Origin: Desulfosporosinus sp. I2
GTDB taxonomy: Bacteria > Bacillota > Desulfitobacteriia > Desulfitobacteriales > Desulfitobacteriaceae
Length of the DNA: 64,000 bases
Direction: 5' to 3'
Assembly: GCF_000960765.1 (NCBI RefSeq)
Contig: NZ_JYNH01000007.1
Coordinates: forward strand, 1 to 64,000
Shown here one piece after another: positions 26,384-33,933 of this stretch (within the stretch, counting starts at the first letter, position 1; the number at the start of each line of letters is the position of its first letter). The notes below the pieces were generated by a model that had not been told where the DNA came from, did not search any database, and was given only the letters and a program-made list of their open reading frames with translations. The translations under genes and the position numbers were made by a program.

Positions 26384-26842
26384 TTACAACCCCTCCCTTT
26401 TACAACAATCGCCCTTTCCAAAGGCTTCCAATAATAGTTGCATACTCTCAAGCACTTGCTCTCTTTTTTGTTCTGGGATATGATCGAAGATTTTTTCATA
26501 ATAAACGTTTCTACTTTCTTCAATCTCATCGAAAAACTTTTGGCCACTTTCGGTAAGAGAAATCGTTATATATCTTCTATCCTGTGGGTCAATCCCTCTA
26601 TTGACTAAATTATTATTTACAAGATTATTAACGGTTCGGCTCATTGTGCTGTTTTCAAGATTTAATAATTCTGCTAGTTCGTTTAAAGAAATATTATTGG
26701 CTCGACCTACTTCGACCAAAGCATGACATTGGGCCATAGTGACACCGCAACAAGTCATCTGAACATCTTCAAGGGCTCCGAGCTTTCTTTCGAGTATTCG
26801 AATCAATTCACGTAATTGCTTTGCAGTATTTGCTTCACTCAT
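26384..26842 (-). CDS. Cysteine-rich MarR-family regulator of the hgcAB operon
   Basis: A 152-residue winged-helix regulator, first gene of the marR-hgcA-hgcB operon. Helix-turn-helix: NNISLNELAELLNLENSTMS; wing: DPQDRRYITISLTESGQKFF. Two features suggest direct metal or metalloid sensing: a Cys cluster at the dimer/recognition region (TCCGVTMAQCH; Cys31, 32, 39) and a Cys pair near the C terminus (GDCCKREGL; Cys146-147). ATG 26842 after GAGAGAAGG. Sensing of Hg or As is inference. Confidence 0.9.
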   Translation of the reverse strand: MSEANTAKQLRELIRILERKLGALEDVQMTCCGVTMAQCHALVEVGRANNISLNELAELLNLENSTMSRTVNNLVNNNLVNRGIDPQDRRYITISLTESGQKFFDEIEESRNVYYEKIFDHIPEQKREQVLESMQLLLEAFGKGDCCKREGL

Positions 26843-26867
26843 CCTGATACCTTCTCTCCGAACAAAT

Positions 26868-26906
26868 CTCTATACAACTATTGTAACATATAATAGTTGT
26901 ATAGAG
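26868..26906. promoter_or_regulatory. Operator palindrome upstream of marR-hgcA-hgcB
   Basis: CTCTATACAACTATT (26868-26882) and AATAGTTGTATAGAG (26892-26906) are perfect 15-base inverted repeats around a 9-base spacer. They lie 26-64 bases before the marR start, where the promoter must be. Repeats of the TACAACTA type resemble known MarR/OhrR operators, so autoregulation is likely. Confidence 0.75.
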
Positions 26907-27018
26907 CAATAAATAGCAATCAATGCTTATTAACCCGAAACCCGCTTAAGCAAGTTTCAATGTTTTTATCCATTCATAAGATCCCACGTTACATCTTTAA
27001 ACTGTTCATAAATTCAAA

Positions 27019-27056
27019 GAACCCGCCAAACCTTTTACTATACGGTTTGACGGGTT
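27019..27056 (-). terminator. Hairpin terminator overlapping the end of the small ORF
   Basis: Arms AACCCGCCAAACC and GGTTTGACGGGTT with one mismatch and a loop of about 11 bases; on the minus strand it is followed by TTCTTT. It overlaps the last codons of the 50-codon frame upstream. Confidence 0.7.
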
Positions 27057-27190
27057 AGACTGAGTATTCCCTTTAATAGCTGCCTTAAGCGATTTTTCTT
27101 GCGGCTGTAATAATAGATTCCTGCAGGTTTTCTATTAAGTCGCGACTGTATTATTGGGTCCGCAGACCCAGAAATCCCAGTATTACTCAT
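27038..27190 (-). CDS. Small basic protein, 50 codons, unrecognised
   Basis: A frame too short for routine calling: ATG 27190 preceded by GGAGATGGAGGCAAA, encoding MSNTGISGSADPIIQSRLNR, then a basic, aromatic stretch (KPAGIYYYSRKKNRLRQLLK) and GILSLTRQTV before TAG. It ends inside a terminator stem. Good ribosome site, own terminator and a biased (basic) composition support a real gene; no family is recognised. Confidence 0.5.
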   Translation of the reverse strand: MSNTGISGSADPIIQSRLNRKPAGIYYYSRKKNRLRQLLKGILSLTRQTV

Positions 27191-27306
27191 TTTGCCTCCA
27201 TCTCCTAAGAATAATCATTATTCATCAAATATCTATATTCTACACTATATTTCTTGATAAAGTTAAACCAATTTATAGAAATACACCCTAATTACCCTAC
27301 CACTTT

Positions 27307-27342
27307 TAGACATCAGACATCTTACTTTAATAATGTTGTCTA
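27307..27342. promoter_or_regulatory. Candidate GntR operator upstream of its own gene
   Basis: TAGACATCAGACATC (27307-27321) with an inverted TGTTGTCTA (27334-27342). The core TAGACATCA-ACA recurs at 28219 upstream of ilvD, pointing to a shared regulator. The spacing to the gene start (27387) suits a promoter-region operator. Confidence 0.5.
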
Positions 27343-27386
27343 GTGCCGTATAATGAAATCATACTTTTTATATGGGGGATCGCACT

Positions 27387-28073
27387 GTGACAAGAGAAAG
27401 AAGAAGTCTGGCCGAAAATGTAGCAGACAATATTCTTGCAATGATAACAATCGATAAAAAGTTCGCAATAGGAGATAAGCTCCCCAATGAGAACGAACTT
27501 TCTGCAAATTTGCAGGTAAGCCGCACCACATTACGAGAAGCCATTCGTATTTTAGTCGTTCATGATGTTTTGGAAATTCAACGTGGAAAAGGAACTTATG
27601 TGAAGCATAATCCTGAGCTAAACGAGAGGTCTGGCTTGAACGAGCTTTCAACGTTTCAACTGGACGTGAAAGATTTATATGAAATGCGTCTAATTTTTGA
27701 GCCGCAATCAGCCTATTATGCTGCAAAACGAGCTACAGATAAAGAACTTGAGCGTATTCTTTACTATGGAAGGTTAGAAGAAGAAAAGATTCTAAAGAAG
27801 GAAGATCGAACCGAGGTTGAACAAGCATTTCATAAATCAATCGCCAAGGCAACTCATAACGAGTTTATGAATCGGCTAATGCCTATCCTTTATCAGGCCA
27901 TTGATAAGGGAGTCCATTTATCAGATACAAATGAAGAAATGGTGCAGAATACCTTAAATGACCATCGGATGATCATGGAGTTTTTATCAAAACGGGATGC
28001 TGAAGGGGCGAAAACCGCTATGATGCTGCATATCATTCATGCAATGAGGGGCTTTGGTATCAAGGAAGAATAA
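27387..28073 (+). CDS. GntR/FadR-family transcriptional regulator
   Basis: A 228-residue regulator with an N-terminal winged helix-turn-helix (KLPNENELSANLQVSRTTLR, EIQRGKGTYV) and an all-helical FCD ligand-binding domain (YEMRLIFEPQSAYYAA … FHKSIAKATHNEF … DHRMIMEFLSKRD) with the metal-binding D/H positions. The GTG at 27387 follows GGGGG by eight bases; ATG 27372 gives five more residues but lacks a ribosome site. It probably controls the neighbouring ilvD, which shares its operator-like sequence. Confidence 0.9.
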   Translation: MTRERRSLAENVADNILAMITIDKKFAIGDKLPNENELSANLQVSRTTLREAIRILVVHDVLEIQRGKGTYVKHNPELNERSGLNELSTFQLDVKDLYEMRLIFEPQSAYYAAKRATDKELERILYYGRLEEEKILKKEDRTEVEQAFHKSIAKATHNEFMNRLMPILYQAIDKGVHLSDTNEEMVQNTLNDHRMIMEFLSKRDAEGAKTAMMLHIIHAMRGFGIKEE

Positions 28074-28142
28074 ACGTAATCGAGCTGGTTGAAGAGCTAT
28101 AAAAAGACTTTAATACCGCTTTATATAGCTTTGAGGTATAAC

Positions 28143-28198
28143 TTTGTAGTTTGTAGTTTGTAGTTTGTAGTTTGTAGATGTATTTGTATTTGTATTTG
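28143..28198 (+). repeat. Tandem microsatellites upstream of ilvD
   Basis: Five exact copies of TTTGTAG (28143-28177) followed by three copies of TATTTG (28181-28198). They lie between the GntR gene and the ilvD promoter region and do not code for protein. Confidence 0.95.
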
Positions 28199-28217
28199 TG
28201 TAATTTTATCATGGACA

Positions 28218-28233
28218 TTAGACATCATACAAT
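28218..28233. promoter_or_regulatory. Candidate GntR operator upstream of ilvD
   Basis: TTAGACATCATACAAT matches the operator-like sequence in front of the GntR gene (TAGACATCAGACATC). It lies 45-60 bases before the ilvD start. Confidence 0.5.
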
Positions 28234-28277
28234 TTATAATGAATAATACAACTATATTATAAAGAGGTGTTTGTATA

Positions 28278-29936
28278 ATGAATAGTGATGCAGTAACCAA
28301 AAGCGCGCCTCAACGCGCTTTGCTTCATGCCCTGGGGTTGACAAATGAGGAAATTGAAAGGCCCTTAATCGGAATTGTCAGCTCCAAAAATGATATCGTT
28401 CCCGGACATATGAATCTGGATAAAATTGAGGAGGCTGTAAAGCTGGGTGTGGCCATGGCCGGAGGAACTCCTCTTGTCTTCCCCGCGATTGCAGTATGTG
28501 ACGGTCTTGCAATGGGACATCAGGGAATGAAGTATTCACTTGTTACGAGAGAATTGGTGGCAGACTCTACCGAAGCGATGACGCTAGCCCATGCCTTTGA
28601 CGCCCTAGTCATGATTCCGAACTGTGATAAGAACGTTCCCGGATTGTTAATGGCCGCAGCGCGGTTGAATATTCCAACCATTTTTGTCAGCGGCGGGCCG
28701 ATGCTTGCAGGAAAAGTGGATGGGCAGAAAATCAGCTTTAGCAGTGTTTCAGAAGCAGCCAACTCATTCAAGGCAGGAAAAATGACAAAGGAAAAATTAC
28801 TGGAATTTGAAAACAAAGCCTGCCCAACCTGCGGTTCCTGTTCAGGCATGTATACTGCCAATAGCATGAACTGCCTGACAGAGGTGTTAGGAATGGGGTT
28901 GCAAGGCAATGGTACGATCCCTGCAGTTTATTCAGACCGGATTCAGCTTGCAAAACACACGGGTATGCAGATCATGGAGCTGCTAAAAAGGGATATTCGG
29001 CCGAGGGATATCATGACCCTGGAAGCCTTCCAAAATGCTTTGACTCTCGATATGGCCTTGGGGTGTAGCACCAACAGCATGCTCCATCTACCGGCAATTG
29101 CCCACGAATGCTACCTTGAATTAAATCTTGATATCGCCAATGAAATTAGTGACAAGACACCGAATCTCTGCCATCTCGCGCCTACCGGACATACTTACAT
29201 TGAAGAGCTCAATGAAGCTGGCGGCATCTATGCGGTGATGAATGAAGTAAATAAATTAGGCTTGCTCAAGACAGACTTGATGACCTGCACAGGCAAAACC
29301 GTTGGGGAAAACATCGCTGGCTGTATTAATAAGAATACGGATATAATTAGGCCTGTCGAAAACCCGTATAGTAAAACTGGTGGAATTGCTGTATTAAAAG
29401 GAAATCTGGCTCCCGATTCCTGTGTCGTCAAGCGTTCCGCAGTAACACCTGAAATGCTCAAACATGAAGGTCCTGCAAAAGTATTTGACTGCGAAGAAGA
29501 TGCCATGGAAGCAATTAATTCTGGCAAAATTATAGCAGGAGATGTTGTAGTGATTCGATACGAAGGTCCGAAGGGGGGCCCAGGCATGAGGGAAATGTTA
29601 AATCCTACTTCAGCCATTATGGGACGCGGACTTGGAGAAAGCGTCGCCCTGATTACCGATGGGCGATTTAGTGGTGCCACTCGAGGTGCAGCAATCGGCC
29701 ATGTTTCTCCTGAGGCAGCTATTGGAGGTAATATTGCTTTGATAGAGGAAGGTGACATCATCCAAATTGACATTATGGCCAATGAAATTAACTTTATTAT
29801 AAGTGATACAGAACTAGAAAAACGCAGAGCAAATTGGAAACCAAGAAAGCCTAAAATTATAACAGGCTACCTTTCCAGATATGCTGCCATGGTCACATCG
29901 GGAAACAGAGGCGCAATTTTAGAAATTCATAAGTAA
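28278..29936 (+). CDS. ilvD: Dihydroxy-acid dehydratase
   Basis: Iron-sulfur dehydratase of branched-chain amino-acid synthesis. The 552-residue protein starts at ATG 28278 after AAAGAGGTG. Cluster and active-site blocks are [16 protein letters not shown] and [20 protein letters not shown], followed by [27 protein letters not shown] and [20 protein letters not shown]. The [10 protein letters not shown] block is of the IlvD rather than sugar-acid dehydratase type. It stands apart from other ilv genes and seems controlled by the upstream GntR regulator. Confidence 0.93.
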   Translation: MNSDAVTKSAPQRALLHALGLTNEEIERPLIGIVSSKNDIVPGHMNLDKIEEAVKLGVAMAGGTPLVFPAIAVCDGLAMGHQGMKYSLVTRELVADSTEAMTLAHAFDALVMIPNCDKNVPGLLMAAARLNIPTIFVSGGPMLAGKVDGQKISFSSVSEAANSFKAGKMTKEKLLEFENKACPTCGSCSGMYTANSMNCLTEVLGMGLQGNGTIPAVYSDRIQLAKHTGMQIMELLKRDIRPRDIMTLEAFQNALTLDMALGCSTNSMLHLPAIAHECYLELNLDIANEISDKTPNLCHLAPTGHTYIEELNEAGGIYAVMNEVNKLGLLKTDLMTCTGKTVGENIAGCINKNTDIIRPVENPYSKTGGIAVLKGNLAPDSCVVKRSAVTPEMLKHEGPAKVFDCEEDAMEAINSGKIIAGDVVVIRYEGPKGGPGMREMLNPTSAIMGRGLGESVALITDGRFSGATRGAAIGHVSPEAAIGGNIALIEEGDIIQIDIMANEINFIISDTELEKRRANWKPRKPKIITGYLSRYAAMVTSGNRGAILEIHK

Positions 29937-29944
29937 TAGCTCAA

Positions 29945-29989
29945 AATCAACCAACTTAAACTGCTTTAAGCAACTTAAGTTGGTTGATT
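29945..29989. terminator. Bidirectional terminator after ilvD
   Basis: Perfect 15-bp arms AATCAACCAACTTAA/TTAAGTTGGTTGATT, followed by CCTTTTTATTT on the plus strand and TTTT on the minus strand, between converging ilvD and the YetF-type gene. Confidence 0.85.
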
Positions 29990-29994
29990 CCTTT

Positions 29995-30738
29995 TTATTT
30001 ACTATCCACAGAGGTATTACCTTTACTAGAATGATTGTCGTGCAGGGAGTAGACACGCACGTTCTCGTTTTCGTCAATGGTCGCTAATATCACATCGCGA
30101 ATTTCTGCATAAGTAGGTGCTATTATTTTTTTAAGCCATATAGGGTCTTTTCCGATTTCTCTAAGGAGCGATATATCGATTTTTCCTTCAACGATGATCG
30201 GCCTTGTGAGGTTAAACGGAGGGGTCTCAAGCTTCATATCTGCGGGAGTAAGCGGTTGGTATTGGGGGTTCATGAAAATGGATATATTTCCACCCGGTTC
30301 CCATAATGCGAGGGATACTTTTTGTATATCCTCCACTTTTTCTTTTCGAAGCTCAGAAAATAAATACTCAATAGAAATTCTTGCAATCGATAGGTTGTGA
30401 AATTGGATTTGTCCATTCTTAATGAGCTTAATTGGTGGCGGATCGAGAAATCGTCTAAATATCGGCCATTTCAGGCTTAGCCATGTCGCTAAAACATATA
30501 ACAAAATGAGAACAAGGGTGGTGGTCATAGAGCCTTTTAATCCCAATTTCTCATCTGAAAGCGGATGCGCTAAAATATTGCCGAGAGTCAGAGCAATAAT
30601 GAAATCGAGAAACCGTAATTGAGAAATAGAGCGTTGTCCCATCAGTTTGGTTGCAAGGAGTAAAAAAACAAAGCTAACAATACTTCTTAATATCCATTCG
30701 ACAGTTGTTAACGTTTCTTGACTTTTGAAGAAATCCAA
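29995..30738 (-). CDS. YetF-type (DUF421) membrane protein
   Basis: A 247-residue protein with three N-terminal transmembrane helices and a soluble C-terminal domain. Family motifs are KLMGQRSISQLRFLDFIIAL, TLGNILAHPLS and the soluble-domain LALWEPGGNISIFMNPQ. TTG start at 30738 after GGGATGTG. YetF-family proteins are widespread in spore formers; a role in membrane or spore physiology is suggested for relatives but not known here. A fragment of a second DUF421 gene lies at 31169-31330. Confidence 0.87.
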   Translation of the reverse strand: MDFFKSQETLTTVEWILRSIVSFVFLLLATKLMGQRSISQLRFLDFIIALTLGNILAHPLSDEKLGLKGSMTTTLVLILLYVLATWLSLKWPIFRRFLDPPPIKLIKNGQIQFHNLSIARISIEYLFSELRKEKVEDIQKVSLALWEPGGNISIFMNPQYQPLTPADMKLETPPFNLTRPIIVEGKIDISLLREIGKDPIWLKKIIAPTYAEIRDVILATIDENENVRVYSLHDNHSSKGNTSVDSK

Positions 30739-30857
30739 TTAATTCACATCCCATAAAATCCAATTCAAAATAAGCCCCCCCCCAAATATTGGCATCGGAA
30801 ACATATTCATTAATAATTCTTTACTAGCAAGGGGATTCTTATTTTATTCATAATAAG

Positions 30858-31037
30858 CTAGTTCTGCTTGCTCTTCCTTGATGACTGTCTGAGTAAGTCT
30901 TTTGCTGCAATAACTTTGGGTCTTAAGGTCATGCTCCACCAGGGGGCACGAATCCAGGCATCCTGTCCATCATGGTTTATGGCTCTAGTGACGCATCCCC
31001 CAATGGAATTATTAACAAGTTTTCTTATTATATCCAA
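30858..31037 (-). pseudogene. Unrecognised 59-codon gene fragment
   Basis: Minus-strand open frame from TTG 31037 to TAG 30858. It encodes NNSIGGCVTRAINHDGQDAW followed by IRAPWWSMTLRPKVIAAKDL, a conserved-looking stretch rich in Trp and Pro that does not look random. No ribosome site precedes it and upstream stops are close, so it is likely the end of a broken gene. Family not recognised. Confidence 0.4.
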
Positions 31038-31095
31038 TTAGTAATATCTTAAGTAGTATTCATAGATAACGCACATTCCCACTTTTGATCTATAA

Positions 31096-31140
31096 AAAAG
31101 CATCCTCCCTCCACTTTGACAGTGAAAGGAGGACACTTTT
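31096..31140 (-). terminator. Hairpin terminator downstream of the DUF421 remnant
   Basis: AAAAG-CA-TCCTCC and GGAGGA-CA-CTTTT arms with a symmetric internal mismatch; on the minus strand the stem is followed by TTTTTTATAG. Confidence 0.65.
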
Positions 31141-31168
31141 TAGTTGTTGTAACCACTTAAACTAATCA

Positions 31169-31330
31169 TTATGTATTCTTATTTATGGTCTTGTGTGCTT
31201 TTCGCCTTTTCACACTCTTATGGTTATAATTGTCTGACAGTACACTAATATTTCCATCCACCTCTAATACCGTTAAATTTACATCCGTTATCTCTGTTAC
31301 GCCATGTTCTCTAACCGCTTCTTCTATTGC
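31169..31330 (-). pseudogene. C-terminal remnant of a second DUF421 (YetF-type) gene
   Basis: Starting next to the stop of the PAP2 gene, the frame reads AIEEAVREHGVTEITDVNLT then VLEVDGNISVLSDN, a basic tail and TAA. The sequence AIEEAVREHG…VLEVDGNISV is the standard end of DUF421 proteins. There is no start codon and an in-frame TAA lies at the junction, so only the 3' end survives, fused behind the PAP2 gene. Confidence 0.75.
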
Positions 31331-31932
31331 TTAAAACCTTCTTTGTGATTTTCCCTGTTTATCCCAGAAATACGCTTCAATAAAGACTTTTCTACTTTAG
31401 AATATAAGCCCCTTATTTTTCCGCATAATAAACGCCTGTAAGTGAAGTTTACTACCAACACGATCAAGTAGCTTCCAAGCACATCCATTGGATAATGAAC
31501 ACCGACATAGACTCTTGAGACACCTACGAGCAAAGATAAGATAATCAATATTGCCCCCAAAAATTTATAGTTGTTCTTAATCCCCAACGCTATACTCATC
31601 GTTCCTAAAGAATGATCACTAGGGAAAGAAGCATCTGGAGCATGGGGTGTTAGTAAATTAACATGATCAGTGACAAAAGGTCTCGGTTCATAATAAAATA
31701 TGCCGATTACAAAGCCTAACAATAAACTCATCACTGTTATGGCCAATGCATCGACTGCTGCATATCTAAACATGTTATCCTTACGATAAACTCCATAAAG
31801 ATAGAGCGCTGTAAGTGCAGCTACAAAAAAAAGTGGACTATAGTTTGAAAACACAATCATGATCTCGTCAAGCGTTCCATTCACATGGGCAACCCCGTTA
31901 ATTGCCTTAAATACAGGTACATTCATAAACAT
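31324..31932 (-). CDS. PAP2-family phosphatase, probable undecaprenyl-diphosphatase (BcrC-like)
   Basis: A 202-residue membrane phosphatase with intact catalytic motifs: YYEPRPF (motif 1), FPSDHSLGTMS (motif 2, catalytic His) and SRVYVGVHYPMDVLGS (motif 3). The start VPVFKAINGVAHVNGTLDEI is typical of BcrC-type enzymes, which recycle undecaprenyl pyrophosphate for cell-wall synthesis and confer bacitracin tolerance. Its last codons run into the DUF421 remnant, so the extreme C terminus may not be original. Confidence 0.9.
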   Translation of the reverse strand: MFMNVPVFKAINGVAHVNGTLDEIMIVFSNYSPLFFVAALTALYLYGVYRKDNMFRYAAVDALAITVMSLLLGFVIGIFYYEPRPFVTDHVNLLTPHAPDASFPSDHSLGTMSIALGIKNNYKFLGAILIILSLLVGVSRVYVGVHYPMDVLGSYLIVLVVNFTYRRLLCGKIRGLYSKVEKSLLKRISGINRENHKEGFKQ

Positions 31933-31982
31933 TTATCCATCGGCCCCTTTTAATTATTTCTGGTCACCTCTATTACACGTCA

Positions 31983-32018
31983 AAAAAAGAGTCAGGTTGC
32001 AAAACTTAACTCTTTTTT
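31983..32018. terminator. Terminator between the two PAP2 genes
   Basis: AAAAAAGAGT … ACTCTTTTTT perfect arms around a 16-base loop; U-rich in both directions. Confidence 0.75.
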
Positions 32019-32049
32019 CTCTATATCTTTATGAATTTTTACTTCAACC

Positions 32050-32619
32050 TTATATACTAATACGTCCTTTGCCCTCTTCTTTATGAATAGACTTTTGACT
32101 TCTAAGCTCAAAGAAATACAACACGATTTTGGAACAAATAAGACCTTCGATAATCCCTCCAACTATATCTGAAGGATAATGGACAAATAGGTACATCCTT
32201 GAAACAGTAATCAACAAAGCCAAAGTGATCACAAAGCCTTTGTATTTCTTTACCATTTTCACAAGTATTCCTGCCGCTGCAAATGCGGAGGCAGTATGTC
32301 CTGATGGAAAGGAGAAGGATAAAGGCTTTGATATGAGAAGTTGAACCGCAGGATCAGCCATAAAGGGTCTTGGTCTCTGTATGAGATTCTTTAATAATCC
32401 CTCACCCAAAATAGAACTTAATACTAAAGCACAAATGGTCATGAATCCCACTTTTCTATATTTGGGGGTAATCAATAGACCTATGGCAATTATAATCCAA
32501 ATCAATCCCATATCTCCCAATGAAGTTAGGATAATCATCAACTTATCGAGAAAAGGATTATGAAAATAGTTATTAATGAAATTTAAAACTAACCAATCCA
32601 AATTTTGTATAACAGTCAT
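32050..32619 (-). CDS. PAP2-family phosphatase
   Basis: A 189-residue membrane phosphatase with all three catalytic motifs: LIQRPRPF, SFPSGHTASAFA and SRMYLFVHYPSDIVGG. Starts at ATG 32619. It differs in sequence from the BcrC-like enzyme just downstream, so it is not a recent duplicate; substrate could be undecaprenyl pyrophosphate, phosphatidylglycerol phosphate or another lipid phosphate. Confidence 0.9.
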   Translation of the reverse strand: MTVIQNLDWLVLNFINNYFHNPFLDKLMIILTSLGDMGLIWIIIAIGLLITPKYRKVGFMTICALVLSSILGEGLLKNLIQRPRPFMADPAVQLLISKPLSFSFPSGHTASAFAAAGILVKMVKKYKGFVITLALLITVSRMYLFVHYPSDIVGGIIEGLICSKIVLYFFELRSQKSIHKEEGKGRISI

Positions 32620-32701
32620 GCTTTTTCTCCATACTTCAGTATAATCGCGTTCAAATACTTGTCAAGATGAAGTAACACATCGATGCCGTGCTTTATAAAA
32701 T

Positions 32702-33649
32702 TCACTTTTCATTGCCTCCTAAAAATCGGTCAACCTTGCTCCCACATCGACTGCAGTAATTATCCTCTTTACTGATCATCGCCTTGCAATGATCACAGGA
32801 TTCCTTAATCTCGGTTCCACAATGACTGCAGAAAGCGTTGAACCTACTCTGCAAAGCTCCGCACTTGTAACAGGTTCGGTTATTTTGTTTATAAATCAGA
32901 TAAACAATGAACCCAACTAAATTCGTAATTAAAATCAGTAATCCCCATAAAGAGGCATTCAACTTCCTTCTACCCGCATTTTTGTAGACCCAAAGAGCTA
33001 ACCCAATCCAGTAGATTGCCATGATCAATCCTAATAACGCCCCTGTAATTTCAAGGAGCCTTTCCGCATAAGGTATGGGATTTGCCGTCCTGATCATAAG
33101 GACTTTGCTTTGGGTGCTTCTGTCCATTAAGTAGTTAAGTAAATAGACCTTTTTCGAGTTAAAATCCGTTTCGTAAGTCAATTCATCCTCAATAGCCTGC
33201 CACGCCTGTTGATCATTTGGTATATAATCTTTGTTCAGAATCATGTTTTCTTCTTTTACAACCTTATAAAGCTGATCAGGATTAGAACTGTCCTGGAGGT
33301 ATCCACTGCCTACTCCATACGGAATCAATTGCAGTCTTGTCTTGTCGCTGATAAGGTTGTTATTGGTTTTAAAAACAATCGTGTTATTCTTATCTAATAC
33401 CACAACATTATTGATGTCCTTTGAGTCCGAGGCTAGCTTCTGTAGTTGGGTTCTTAACCTATCTGTCACACCCTCTTTTACAAAAGTATCGGAAACCCTT
33501 TGATAGTCTATTGCCATGGAAATTTTGTCACGTGATACATACGCTATGCTCAATAGGCAAAGTAGCAAAAGTATCCCCGAAATGACGATATAAGCTAAAG
33601 TTGCCTTTTTAAAGTTCAGCTTACGGATCAACTCCTCCAGCCTATTCAT
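32702..33649 (-). CDS. Membrane protein with extracytoplasmic sensor and zinc-ribbon tail
   Basis: A 315-residue protein: one N-terminal transmembrane helix (about 17-36), an extracytoplasmic domain of about 160 residues containing VVVLDKNNTIVFKTNNN (PAS-like ligand domain), two further helices near residues 195-250, and a C-terminal pair of zinc ribbons (CYKCGALQSRFNAFCSHCG and CDHCKAMISKEDNYCSRCG). It is the last gene of the sigma factor operon with four-base overlaps, so it is probably part of the signal-sensing apparatus for the sigma factor. No exact family recognised. Confidence 0.75.
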   Translation of the reverse strand: MNRLEELIRKLNFKKATLAYIVISGILLLLCLLSIAYVSRDKISMAIDYQRVSDTFVKEGVTDRLRTQLQKLASDSKDINNVVVLDKNNTIVFKTNNNLISDKTRLQLIPYGVGSGYLQDSSNPDQLYKVVKEENMILNKDYIPNDQQAWQAIEDELTYETDFNSKKVYLLNYLMDRSTQSKVLMIRTANPIPYAERLLEITGALLGLIMAIYWIGLALWVYKNAGRRKLNASLWGLLILITNLVGFIVYLIYKQNNRTCYKCGALQSRFNAFCSHCGTEIKESCDHCKAMISKEDNYCSRCGSKVDRFLGGNEK

Positions 33650-33933
33650 TGAGATATACCCCCTCTATTGAAATTAAGCACGAAAGGTGTTAAAAGAGAT
33701 AATGCCAAACCCTGATAAATCAAAAAGATCCACAAGAAATTTAAGTTAAAGACCTTAAAGAATGCTTGTAACAAGAAAGAAAAAAGTATAAAGGAACAGC
33801 TTGAAAAGAATATCTTCTGTAAATTTGCTTCCTTCTGTTTTTCTTTAAGCTGCATACACTTTAAATCAAGCTCCTTGTCTAAGGATGCTAATAAAACGGC
33901 TGTCGCCCGTTGTTCAATCTCTTTCATATTCAT
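33646..33933 (-). CDS. Small two-helix membrane protein, candidate anti-sigma factor
   Basis: A 95-residue protein with a charged, helical N-terminal 40 residues (MKEIEQRATAVLLASLDKEL) and two transmembrane helices. Overlaps both the sigma factor gene and the next gene by four bases (ATGA). The position and topology fit an anti-sigma factor holding the sigma factor at the membrane, but no anti-sigma motif such as a zinc-binding HxxxCxxC is present. Confidence 0.7.
   Translation of the reverse strand: MNMKEIEQRATAVLLASLDKELDLKCMQLKEKQKEANLQKIFFSSCSFILFSFLLQAFFKVFNLNFLWIFLIYQGLALSLLTPFVLNFNRGGISQ

Larger units (their letters stand above)
30739..31168. other. Intergenic region with a gene fragment and terminator
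   Basis: Holds a run of nine C (30775-30783), a 59-codon minus-strand fragment (30858-31037, separate entry) and a hairpin (31096-31140). No intact gene seen. Confidence 0.7.

Noticed and set aside
26384-26547. Upstream extension of hgcA into marR (55 more residues)
   Set aside because: GGGAGGGG lies seven bases before ATG 26382, and the extension is the marR coding region in another frame.
28143-28198. CRISPR array
   Set aside because: Repeats are 6-7 bases long, directly adjacent and without spacers.
28278-29936. Sugar-acid dehydratase (gluconate or xylonate type) because of the GntR neighbour
   Set aside because: The cluster block [18 protein letters not shown] matches IlvD rather than Edd or sugar-acid enzymes.
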